A program made the position numbers and the translations under genes. From Dermatemys mawii (lineage: Eukaryota > Chordata > Testudines > Dermatemydidae): a stretch of 64,000 nucleotides of DNA. A model generated the notes under the pieces. It saw only the letters and a list, made by a program, of their open reading frames with translations. It did no database searches and was not told the DNA's origin. The stretch lies in the NCBI GenBank assembly GCA_007922305.1, contig ML677373.1:13231289-13295288 (forward strand), read 5' to 3'. Of this stretch, positions 1 to 12,400 are shown piece by piece; positions within the stretch are counted from its first letter, which is position 1, and each line of letters starts with the position of its first letter.

Positions 1-135
1 GGGCTGTGTGTGGAGCGGGGAGGAGGGATGAAGGGAGAGGGAGGAGGAGGGATGAGGGGGAGAGGGAGGAGGAGGAGGGGCTGTGTGCGGAGCCGGGAGG
101 AGGGATGACGGGAGGAGAAGGAGGCCGGCAGGAGC
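1..135. repeat. Purine-rich tandem duplication, period about 77 bp
   Basis: A segment beginning GGGCTGTGTGTGGAGC at position 1 recurs at 78 with two substitutions near its start, and both copies continue into GGGAGGAGGGATGA. The unit between them is an imperfect GGGAGGA repeat. The first copy may be cut by the window edge, so the array could be longer. Confidence 0.7.
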
Positions 136-356
136 ATCTGCGAGGCTGGGTTTGACAGGAGGGGAGCGCCGCGGCGGCCGGTGAGGGCGGTGAGGGCCGG
201 GAGATGGAGGCAGCGGAGGGAGACGAGGAGAAGGGCGAACGGCGCTGTGCGCGCTGACGGAGGGGAGGAGACAGCCCTGCCCGCCGCAGGGGCTCGCCGG
301 GAGGAGGGGAGCGGAGCCGGAGCCGGATCCGGGCTCGGGCAGGTCCGGCCGGGAGG
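1..356 (+). promoter_or_regulatory. HID1: GC-rich promoter region and 5' leader of HID1
   Basis: This stretch and the next 250 bases are very rich in G, C and CpG, as expected of a CpG-island promoter at a broadly expressed gene. No TATA box is visible. The transcription start cannot be placed from sequence. The start codon at 357 has A at -3 and G at +4, a strong Kozak context. The first 135 bases are purine-rich (GGGAGGAGG-type) and contain a tandem duplication listed separately. The window begins here, so the promoter may extend to the left. Confidence 0.7.
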
Positions 357-422
357 ATGGGCAACGCCGACTCCAAGCTCAACTTCAGGAAGGCGGTGAT
401 CCAGCTCACCACCAAGACCCAG
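357..422 (+). CDS. HID1: HID1 coding exon 1 (residues 1-22)
   Basis: It encodes [20 protein letters not shown] and two more residues, then splices at CAG|GTGAGA in phase 0. It carries the myristoylation site. The intron after it (423-10925, 10.5 kb) is the longest in the gene and is described separately. Confidence 0.97.
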
Positions 423-3400
423 GTGAGAGGCCGGGGCGCGCCGTACCGAGCGGGGTCGGGAGTCCCGGGGAAACCGGGCCGGGGTCGGGATGTGCCAGGA
501 AATCCAGGCCGGGGGGCCCGGTCGTTGGGCCCCTCTCCCCTAGGGCCTGGGCGGGGGAGGCACCGGGAGAAGCGGCCGCAGCGATCTCCGTGTCAGACGG
601 GAAAATGGGGGGGAAGCTCCTGACGAGGGAGGCGGCTGAGGGTGGCCTTTTGGAGGTGGCTGGGGGCTGAGTGCAGACTGGGGGCGTTGGTTTAGGGGAG
701 CAGGCCCCTGGGGGCCGATTGGGATCCTGTAGGCTCCTGGGTGGGTCAGTGGGGGTGGCCCCTGGTGGGTGTTGATTTGGGGGGAGACCCCTAGGAGGTT
801 CCTCTATGCGTTTCCTGGATCCCCTGGAAGGAGGTAACCCTGCCCTTTCACAACAGCTGCTGAGTTTCCCTCAGAGCCCTGCATGGTGGCACCCCTCCTC
901 CCTGTGTCTTTAAATAGTACCCACCAGAAGGAATGCCAGTTAGATGTTCCCAGTTTCTAAAGCTGTCCCCCTTCGGGACTTGGACTGGCAACGGGGGTGG
1001 GGTTAAGGCAGGATTCTCGGGGACTGGGCCTTTCAGCAAGAGGGGGGCCTGGCTGGATCAGCGAGTAGCAGGGGGCAATGCCAAGGAAGCCACTGTGCCT
1101 GAGCTATTCCCAACACATGCCTTTCACAATATCCCTACATCCGTGCAACCCTGCCTGGCAGCCTGGATAAATAATATGAATTTTATAACCTCCTCTAGTA
1201 CTTCTCCTCATAAAAACTGCCTTCCAGGCACAGGTGAGAGTGACTGTAGGTGTAACAGCTGTTGGATGTCAGCACCATCCCACACAGGCACAGAGCCAGT
1301 TAGCTTGCAGTACTGCTTATGGACAGAGGTGGAGAATTATAGGGCCATGGGATCTTTAACTTGTACCTGGGCAAGCATGAAAACCTGAGTAAGGGGGCAT
1401 TCTCTGTGGTAGAAAGGCATATTCACCAATACACTGCTCCTTGCTATGCTGTGTAGTTAGAGTATCCCCATGTTCTGAAGATTAGGATTGGAATTTGGGA
1501 CCCTTGGTTTTAATGTATTGGTGCTAATCTACAGCCCTGTTGCTTCAGATCTGCCAACTTGTAACAGCTGGGGGATTCTAGTTCTGAGGAAAGTGAGGAT
1601 CTAGTCACTATAGTTAAAACTAGACTGTACAAGGTTCCTTATATTGCTCTGTCAATGCATATCAATCCTGACCACCGACAGCCCATGCTATTCCACTGCT
1701 GAGCCTTCCCTGTGTTGAGGTGGCAATTATGTGCTAAATTGTGTAATGACTTTGTGACATGGATTAACATCCAGTCAAGACTCAATTTTAGCTGTGATGA
1801 AATCTGTATATGAACTCATATCTTTAGATGCTAGATGCATTTATTAAAATAAGGATAATCAATGCTAATCAAATCTTATGCTTCAGGGCACCAGCTCATC
1901 ACCATAGGGTCAGTAAGAATTTTCACCCTGTGCAAGGTTGCACCTTTACGTAGGTGCATAATGTTTTTCTTCATTGTCCTCTGATGCATCAGGCTTTGGC
2001 TATTGCCAGAGGAGGGTTACTAAGCTTGGTGGACCAATTTTCTGATCTGATAAGGCAAGTTCTGTCCTCTTATGGCATTCAGCTGCTCAAGGGTTTAAAT
2101 CAACAAGAGATTCCCCCATTTTTTCTCATGTCCATGCATTTTCATATAGCCCTTCAGGAGAATCCCCTCTGTTGGACAGGAGGTAGCTGAATGAAACTGA
2201 TGTAGCTGGTGTGATTGTTGTTAGTTTCATTCTAACCCTGACAGGCTGCTGAGGAAGAGCTAAGAGCCACTTGTGTCAGATGAGGATCACACCTGTGGTG
2301 CTCCAGTAGGTGCTGTATCTCTGTAGTTTTAAGAGGGAGAAGGAAGAAAAAGGAAAATTCAGAAGTGTATATTATAGGGAAGGTGGCTGCCCTGGTGAAA
2401 TAGCAGCTGTGGATATTAGTTTGGGACTGAACAGACGTCTTCTTTTCTTAGGACAGCAAATAATGGGAGTCTAAAGGAGGCAGCCCATGCCACCCTTTGG
2501 ACTCTAGCATCTCTAAGCATTTCTGAGCTACAAAGGAGGGCTTCCACTCTGAAGGGTCTCTGATGTCAGGGGGATTATGGATGCTCAAAGACTAATTGGA
2601 GGTAATGGAAGGAACGATGACTCGAGGAGAAGAGAAACAAGGGAAGGAGGGGGAAGAGAGAGACTTATTAATAAGGGATGCAGAGTAAAAGGAAACGTTT
2701 ATGAACATAGGTGTCTAGGGACAAAGATTTGGTTTGGGGAATGAATAACAAAGAGAGAATAGCTTCATTTTAGTGGGGAGCGCTATTACAGTCATAGAGG
2801 CCAAATCCCAAAGTTTTGGATTCTCCTTCCACCATTTGAAAGTGTGTTTGTAGAAGGCAAAATGAGTGAAACCCTTGTCCCTCCATCACCTAATCTTGTC
2901 ATGTCTGGAGCTTACAAAGAAAGCTCTAAGCAGGGCAATCACCTGAACTGCAGGCCCGGAAGGCCAGCATGACTCCTCTGGTTTGTTGACATATGTAGTG
3001 AGATAAAGCTCATGTGACACTGAATAAAACAAAGGCAATCTATGTTCTTGGCTGGATTTGTTAGAGGTGTCTGTAGAAATGTAGGTGAGACTTATGGCCG
3101 TGCAGAAAAGAGGGTGGGATAGTGAAACGCCCATATTTACATATCTGAGAAGGGCACTGGTGTTTGCAAGCGCAATATGCAACACTGGGCTTTCTTGCAA
3201 TCTTCTGACCTTAGAGAGGTAACAATCTCCGTATAACCTCCCAGTCCACTGAGTTGCTGGAATTAAAAACAAAAGTGTTGGTTTGGATGGTTTCCCCACA
3301 GGTGTTTACCCAAACTAAGCACTGCCTCTCAGCAGCATATCTACTCTTTCTACTTTCTCTTCTCACACTGGGCAGCAGGACAAATGGAAGTTAACATTTC

Positions 3401-6400
3401 ATTAAACCATTGGTAACTTAAAACCTTTAGAATCACAACTGTGGTTTTCTAAGGCTTTGATAGCAGGAAATAGTCCAGCTAAGAACAATGTTCAGTCACT
3501 GGTTTAACAAGAGTCCAGATTTGGCCCAAGCTTCGATTTTTTTTTTTTTATAAAAACAAGCTCTTCTAAACTGGAAACATTTCCATTAATTAAAATTAAC
3601 TTCCCATGGAGTCAGTTTTAAAAAAATCAGCAAATAAACATTTCCTTTCAACCCAAACAATGTGAGGTCCAGAGCCTGAAAGTGAAATTGACTGGAAACA
3701 AAAATGAAATTGACTTAATCAATTTTAATAGCAAGAAAAATGCTAAAAGCCAACAAATAGCATAAGGGTGGAAAGTACATTGGATTTTCAAAGTGCTTTT
3801 AATTTTAATTATATAAATTGGTGGTAGTCGCATAGGAAATATATTTGTTTATAATGCTGGTACACCTGCATTATAATCAGATCTGTCCCCTGAGCCATTT
3901 GGATAATTGGAATTTATCTAGATATGATTTTTAAGTTATTAATGCCCATTTAGTAATACTGCTTGTGCCTTTCATCTGGGCATCTCGGGATGCTTTACCA
4001 TCATGAATGAACACTCACGTTACTTAGATGGTATTTTACAGATGGATACTGTGAAGCACAGAGAGGTTATAACCTGCCAGGGTATCACAACAAGTCACTT
4101 GCAAAAATGGGAATCAAACCTAGGAGTGCCTTAATCATTAGACAAATTAACTCTCCCTCTCCCTAAATAGATTAGTGATAAAATAGTCTTTAAAGTTTTA
4201 GGAAGCGACCAGTTGATAATATAAAATTCATGATCTTCTAACATTTTCTTGTCATGTTTTAATGCCAGCCATGTAACTGTTTTTTAAAGAGATGAGAAGG
4301 AGGAAATGAAAAAAAAATAATTGAGTCTTTCTCACTCTGGTGTGCCATATCTTGATAAGGTGTTAATCTGAGCCTGATAAGATAATGCCTTGTGTCTAAA
4401 GAGAGATCAGTTTAGTAATCTATTAACCTGGTTCTGAAAATTTCCAAGCAACTCAGTCTTGGCTTCATAAGCCCCGCCCCCCGAATCGCAAGGGTTAGCC
4501 TTTCATCTGTCAGGTGCACTTGTGCTTTTAGGACTATATTTTTATAATCTAGTGTTTATCCTGGGGTTTTTCTATGTCCCTGCCAGAGTTCCGTGACACC
4601 CCTTTCCTCCTCCTCCTCAAGAGCCTGTATTATGGCCACCATTCTTCTGGCAGTGGAGAACTGGTAAAGGGCTTGCTATGGAATCTCTCCATGCTGTTTG
4701 ATTGTTGACTGCAAGGGACACTGTTGTGAAGCTCAAGACGCTTTACCCCCACACCTGCCCCCCCCCCCCACAAATGAGTGTGCAGCCTCTGACCTGGGCA
4801 GCTAAAATTGAAGTGGGCTTTCTCACTTGGGAGCATTAGCACTAGGTCCATCCATAGACCTGCTTTTACCTTGTGTGTGTTCCCTGAGTCAAAAGCAGGG
4901 ACACACTTGTAAATGCGTATTTGTTGTCACAAACTAACTATCAGGCTGTCCAGGCTACAGCAGGAGTGGATGGGGTCTGTGGAGCCCTTTATCATGGAGC
5001 TCAATTAGATACTCCAGGGTGACTTAAATAGTCTTCACATTGCAGTTCTCCTTCATTTCGTCTCTATGGGGTTGCATAGACTGTCCTCTCTTCAGTGTTT
5101 TTGTGGGTATGAGAGGAGAGGGTGGTGTCTAGCCTTAGCATAAACAAGGCAAGTTACTCCTTGGGGCCTTGGATTTGTGATGTCCCCTAAACCCCTATCA
5201 CATCGTGGCCTTATCTATCTTTTTGTCAGTGGGATTGATTTGGGAGACTGCTCATAGATTAATTCCCTTCAACCCACCTCTGGATTTGAGGGGAGTGGTC
5301 AATTATTATGATTTATTTTATTATTTATATTGCTATTGCACAAAGGAGCCCTATTCATGGGCGAGGACCCCACTGTGCTAGGGGCTGAATGAACAAATAG
5401 TACAAAATCATGGTTGCTATCCCCAAAAAGTTTATAATCTAAATAGACTGGAAATTTGTGGGCGTGTGAGGGGAGACAGTGGACAAGAGACAGCAGGTGG
5501 ATACAGAAATCAGGCAAGTGACTGAGCTTTCAGAGTACCCTCTGTAAGGGCTTGTCTACACAGGGATACTCAGGGAAATTAATCTGAATTGAATTTAAAG
5601 TGGATTAGTTAAACTGCATTAAAACCCTGTGTGGAGACACACATTCAGAATTAAATCTGTGAATCAAACTAAACCAGATTAAGGCCACTTTAATTCTGAA
5701 TGAGCGTCCACACAAAAAGATCTTAACGAAGCCACGTTAAATTCACACCTTTAGTTAGCAATCCCTAAATTTCTGCCTTACTTTTTTCAAATTGTAAGGC
5801 CAGTCTTGAGCTAAGCTGAATGGACTCTTGGGGACAAACATTTTATTTAAAGGAATAACCCCCCAGCAATGCTGAGTACTGGTACTTAGGATAAGATGGT
5901 AAATGTTGACTGTGACTGAGGTCATGCATTACGGGGTCTGAGTGACAGTAAATTAGTATGTTAGCCAGATCAGCACAATGATGACAATAACAGATGAGTG
6001 GGGGCAGCACCCCAGGGCCTTTTCCTGTTTATAGGCCATTATCCAGCAGCTCTATTCTTCTGTTTCCTGTGACGTGTCCTGTTTGCACAGGGATCCTTTT
6101 CAAGGCTGTGATTCTGTGTTTGATAACTGCCAAGATCACTGACATCCAAGCTGCTTCCTCTTTGAATTCCTGCAATAAAAAAAAACAAACCCAAACTTTT
6201 AATGCAAAACTAAGATTGAGAAATAAGAGAGAAAACATCCAGGAAACTTTCAGTTAAAGTACCTGGTATAATTGATACTCTAACCCTGTGCGTTCATCTC
6301 CTCTTTCCCTCTCACCACATCCTTCGTAACCATGTTCACCCTCTGTATCTCAGCTGGAGATGGCAATCCACTCCATCCCACCCCCATGTGCCACATCAGC

Positions 6401-9400
6401 CTTAACTCTACTCTCAACAACTGCTTCAGGCTCCAAAACCCCTCTCTTTAGCACTTTACCCTAAGCTCAGACAACTGCATATTTGTTCTGTTTGCCGTCT
6501 CCTTTTAGAGAATTGCAGCCCGGGCAGCCCGTGTGTTGACTTCAGGTCTTTTCTGTCCAGATGCCCTAAGGCTGTGCTCTCAGAGGATAGACCTGGCTGT
6601 TAGTCCTGTAATACTAGGATTTTGCTGCAAAGTGACCTCACTGATAATCGCCTACTGCTCTTCGTCTCCCAGGAGCAACACAGCTCATTTGCAATGTGTT
6701 GGAGGCAAGTCTGGCGATCTATTGTTTGGTGCACACTAACATGCCGTGTTGCTGTTCGGGACCAAGAATGGCTTAATTGTTTTGAATTGTGTGCTCGTTC
6801 GGAAGAGTTAAGGCTGCTGAAGGTTATAGCAGCGCCAACGGGGATGCTGAGCTTTGTGCAGCAGGACTGCCCAAACATCCTTTTATGAAGGCCCCATATG
6901 CAAACACAGGCCACCTTTGTGAGCCTAGCTGCAATGGTATTTGTTACTACATTCTATGCCTAAATGTTTATAATCAGAGTCTCAAATTTAAGATGCTCAT
7001 GATGGGTGAGTGAAGCAGCTTTCTAATCCTCTTCACCTCCCTACTTTAGAAACCAGATAGCAGGATACCTGGTGAACTCAATCACATTTTGGGCCAAATG
7101 CTATTTAATCCCCCCAAGACTCTGCATGAGAAAACAGAAGTCTTTGTAAAGATCCAGTAGTGCTCTGCCAAGGAAATGAACATACATATATTGAGCAGTA
7201 TTTGGAGGGGAGGCCCCTAAGAAAAAGCCGGGGGTTGCAGGAAGTGGTGTTAATGACTCAGTAAAGTGAACTCTTTCTCCTGAGTCAGTATTGAACCAAT
7301 GTCCCAGGATTGTACTAGTGAGTGCTATGGTGCTAGTGCCACCTGTTTTGAGATGATGTAAAATTGACTTCTCGTGATCATGAAGGAACCAGGAAATGGT
7401 GTGTTAATGTAACCCATTGGGTAGCCGTCACGTTAATAGTGCTTTGATCAAAATTCCAGCTGCTATTCCGCTTTCCTCAGTTTCCCTTGTAGCGTCGGTT
7501 GAATGCTATTTTTCACTTCCTGTCTTAAACTGATCTGCAGTATTGTTTTGCACTGTAAAACAGCAGCTGTGTGCCACCCCAGAGATGGCTGCATTTCAGT
7601 GCTAGATGAAGTGATTATATAGTTTGGAAAAGATTTGGGATCCTTCTGCATGGAGGGTGCTATAGAAGTGTAAGATATTACATGTGTTACACAATTAAGG
7701 ATATTGAAGAATTCAGGGCCAGAATGTCAAGTTCTCAGCTCCCTTTTAAGCATGTAAATAAGGCTCAGATTTGCAAAAATGCTCTGCACCCAGCCGCTCC
7801 CACTGAGACACTTGTGGGCAGACTTGCAAAGCAGCACAGCACCCTCTGTGCATCTACTGAGCTGAGTTCTTTTGCAGATCTGGCCCTGAACTCATGAGCA
7901 TTTACAGCGATCTCCCGTGGGAGGCAGCATGCTAGATTCTTTGGAAAAATCACTTGAAAGGGGTCTGCTGGGGACTTGCTGGGCTGCCCATTTGGTAAAA
8001 TGAAAAGGGGTTCAATACTAGAGCAGTCAGTCAGTCACCTGTGTCTAGGCACCTTCTTTCCTAGGCTGCAGAGAGCCAGGGGGATTCATTTCATGGCTGA
8101 CAGGAGCAAGACAAGGGCAGTGATATAGGAAGGTTCTTGGCATCAGAGTGTTAAGGAACAAAACTACAATGAAATGAACCTGCTCTACCAGTTTTGGCTC
8201 TGCCTGCTTGCTCCTCTTGCTTTCTGGCCTTTGGGTTTTAATAACACATCACCTGTTCGGAGCTCATAAGTGCCTCTGAGGTTAGGGCTGCTAGTTCAAA
8301 AGGTGCTCCCTCCTCATACCCGGCTAGAAGAGTGTGAATCAGTGTTTCCCTCAGTCTCAGTGCCAGAGCTGTGAAAAAGGTAGCCTCAAATTGAGGATCC
8401 TTGCATGCACTTACACACTTGTTGCGAAGGCGGACAAATTAACAAAAGAATTGTTGCAGATGTTGGGAAAATATTTTAAATTAAACTCACGTTAACCTCT
8501 CCCCCGTGCATTCCAACACAATGGAACCACCCACTGCACGTACGGAGCATGGTTAGACAAAAGCTGTTGTTTGTCTTTTGAGTTTTTATTACGTCAGTTG
8601 CATGAGGCACCAGGCACCCTCTATTCCTAACTTAAGGGGCAGGAATGTTTAGCCAAACTGGCGTTCTAACTGACTGAGCACTCCTTAGTGTGTGTTAATG
8701 CTGGAAATTCCCCATGGCTTCTGGTGATCCAGTAATACTGTACACTTGCCTAGCATCTCCTGTTCAAGTAGCTCTCGATGCTTTACAACCTCACTACACC
8801 GGTCTTCACGGCTGAGGATGTGAGGGAGATTCCCACACTTGAGCCATTCGTTTTAGGTGACAGATCTGAGGAACTGTCCTAGACTGAGGTATCTAACCAT
8901 GATTGGTGGACTTCAATAGCTCAGACATAGGTGAGAAGTTTATTGCAGGAATGGGTGGGTGAGATTCTGTGATCTATGTTGTGCAGAATGTCAGACTAGA
9001 TGATCATAATGGTCCCTTCTGACCTTGAAGTCAATGAGTCTATGAATCATTAGAGGTGGTTTTGGAGCAAATTGATAAATTAAATAGCAATAACTCACCA
9101 AGACCAGATGGTATTCACCCAAGAGTTCTGAAGGAACTCAAATGTGAAATTGCAGAACTACCAACTGTAGTCTGTAACCTATCATTTAAATCAGCTTCCG
9201 TACCAGATGACTGGAAGATAGCTACTGTGACGCCAATTTTTAAAAAGGGGTCCAGAGGTGATCGCAGCAATTACAGGCCTGCAAGCCTGACTTCAGTACT
9301 GGGCAAACGAATTGCAACTATAATAAAGAACAATATTGTCAGACATATAGATGAACATAATTTGTTGAGGAAGAGTCAACATGGTTTTAGTAAAGGGAAA

Positions 9401-12400
9401 TCATGCCTCCCTAATCTACTAGAATTCTTTGAGGGGGTCAACAAGCATGCGGACAAAGGAGATCCAGTGGATATAGTTTAAGATTAGCGGCCGTGTTAGT
9501 CTGTATCTGTTAACAGAATGAGGAATACTTGTGACACCTTAGAGACTAACCAATTTATTTCAGCATAAGCTTTCATGAGCTATAGCCCACTTCATCGGAT
9601 GCATAGAATGGAATACACAGGAGTAAGATGCATTTATATACACAGAAAGCATAAAAAGTTGGAAATTACCATACCAGTTCTAAGAGGCTGTTTAATTTAG
9701 ATGAGCCATCATCAGCAGGAGAAAAAAAGACCCAGTAGATCCAGTACAGCTACAAGAGAGAGAAGTGGAGTCTAATCTGCTTTGATTATCATCCCTTAAC
9801 CTGTCCTGAAAATGTTAGCATCTCTATTAGTGGTAATGGTGCAAGTGGCAGAGAGAACGTGGCTTGAAGAATCATTGTTCTGACTTACAAACTGAGGATA
9901 CTTGGTCTGTAAGTGATTGGGAGGGAATTAGATTGGAAACCAAGACTATCAGTTGCACAGAGTCACTTTTCTGAGTATAGGTGGACATTAAGGGGAAACC
10001 TGACAAACTACTCTTGTTTCCAAGGACAAGAACTCCTGTTCTAACCTCTGTAAAAGGGCTTGGAGAAAAATATGTGCTCCCATCCTCTGAAAGGGAGACA
10101 GCAGTGCTGGGAAGAGAGGAGTGTCTCCCCCTCATAGAGCCTGAAGCCTGGATAAGGAGAAGTGTGTTTCCAGCTGTGGAGCAAGCATGTTCTCTTGGGG
10201 CAGTGAGCCATCAGACTGTGATAACTTGAGGGTTTTGAACAGTAGTTTTGCTGGCTTTACTGTTGCCTTATCCTTCCACTCTCAGCCCCAGTGTCCCATC
10301 CACTTGTTGCACCTTGGCGTGACATAGAGTGTAAGCTTTTTGGGATGGGGGCTGTTGTTTTACAATACTGCAATACAGACAGTAGTGGGTGAGTACTCAG
10401 AGCTTCCTCTGTACGTCCAGGAACTGGCAAAGTGGAAAGAGGAGCTCAGCTCTCATGCTTTGAAAGTCATGGAACCTGCCATGTGCATCGTATGTTGCAA
10501 ATGTGCTGTTCTGTACATGGCCTCACTTATGTACAGTCTCTTTTGGTTGTCTTTAGCACTGGCCCCTTTATACTCAGAGGGTCCTACATTGGTACAAATA
10601 TGCCATGTAAAGAGCCTGTCTATGCCCATTGGACCTCTCCAACATAAACACAGGTATAATGTATATACGGTTTAGTAGTTCTGGATCCAACTACAGCTCT
10701 GTGTTATGACGGTTGAGGCTTTGGTATGAAGAGATGCCAGTATACAGTACTGATGGATTGATACAGGTGCATATTCTCTCCTTCCAGCTCCTGAGCACTG
10801 ATCAGGTCTAGTTTGGCCCCATCGTTGATTAAGTCAGAATCGCTTGTGTTTGACCCCTGTAGAGTGACCTCTTCCTCTGTTTCCTTGCTGTCCACATCTG
10901 TAACTCTGAGTTTGTCTCTTTACAGCCTGTGGAAGCAACAGATGATGCCTTCTGGGACCAGTTCTGGGCAGACACTGCAACTTCAGTGCAAGATGTCTTT
11001 GCCCTTGTGCCAGCTGCAGAAATCCGAGCAGTGAGGGAAGAATCTCCTTCTAACTTGGCCACTCTGTGTTATAAGGTAAGGTGCCTTCTCCTTCTCACCT
11101 GAAATTAGTGAGAGTCATCTCTATGCAGAAAGACAGCACAATCCTAGGTTTCACATGAGTCCTAGCACTGAAGTGGATCATAGGCATTGAGCTGATCTGC
11201 ACAGGGATGAGTTTCACACATAGGTGCCTCCTGCTTGTATTACCGTAGTGCCTAAGAATCACGGACAAGAACCCCATTTTACTGGATGCTGTACAAACAC
11301 AGGACAACAAGACAGTCCATGGTGCTGCTTTCTGTGATTAGCAGCTCCCCATATACTTGCCAAGTCCAGACTTGGCATTTGTGAGTATTGGCCATATGAA
11401 CAAGTATATGGTTGCAGCAGAAATGTATGTTGATTTCTGGAGTAGATATAAAAGTGATCCAAGTCCTTGCAAGTTCCAATCCTTGCCCTACTCGCTGTGA
11501 TCCTTTTCAGGGCTGTTTGCCCCTGTATCCTCCTGAAGTTAAACTGCAACTCCCCTCTCTGCCCTGCAGGGCATGGGTGATTTGCTCACATTTCCTCTTT
11601 TGGTTTACCACAAACCACAGCTGGCGTTTGATCAGTTCAGTCATCACCCATCAGCTCCCCAGCTCTTGGTTTAAACATAGGATGCTGTATACTTAAGGAT
11701 CCTGGTATGCAAGTGTTGTGTATCCTTGGTGGTGCCAGTGCTCCTGCTTCCTCATCAAAGCATCTGATTGCTCCTCAAGGTTCAACAACAATCTTGGCTT
11801 CTGGAACACAGGAAGACCTCAAGGGCCCGAGCCCACTATGGTGTTGGTCACTCTAAAAATGCCACAGACGGATAGATATGGGAAAGAGTCTTAAGCCTAT
11901 TTCCCCATTTCATGGCCCTGTCTCCTTTGGCATTAGCATTAGAGTTAGAATGTTGTTTTCACTGGAAAACGCTGATTTGTCAGAACTGAAAGAGTTCATG
12001 AGAAGGGAGATTCATTGAAATTCATCCTAAGTCTAAGAAAGTGACTTCTTAGCATACAGGCTTTTTGGGGCTTGCACAGCATTGCTCTGGGCTATGGCTG
12101 GGGCTCCCAGGTGCTATGTCAATACACACAATTAACAATAACAACAGGCATTCTCTTGGCTTCCACATCCTGCGCAAGGAGAGATGCCTGCTGCGATCAT
12201 GGGAGCGTTTAGAATAATCGTACATTTCTGCTGCTTGTTTCTAACTGCAACATAGAGAGAGATTTTCCCCAGAGGAACCATAGCGAGCCCTTGGGAAGTG
12301 GAACCGAATGCTATTTGTGATTCTGTGGCAGTGGGGCCTGTGTGTCCGCAGATCGTGTGACTCCAGATTAATGCCTTTGTATCGTTGCCATCAGGCCGTA

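Larger units (their letters stand above)
423..10925 (+). other. HID1 intron 1: no gene; repeats in its second half
   Basis: I see no exon of any gene. Positions 423-900 continue the GC-rich promoter area. About 900-3950 looks like unique sequence. After that come a decayed MIR-like piece (3955-4150), a C-run (4759-4770), an ancient repeat (5310-5520), a DNA-transposon relic (5540-5730), a short inverted-end element (7714-7888), a nested CR1 LINE (8793-9483), a turtle-type interspersed repeat (9484-9860), and a short reverse copy of the ancient repeat family near 10325-10372. First introns often hold enhancers, but none can be identified here. Confidence 0.8.
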
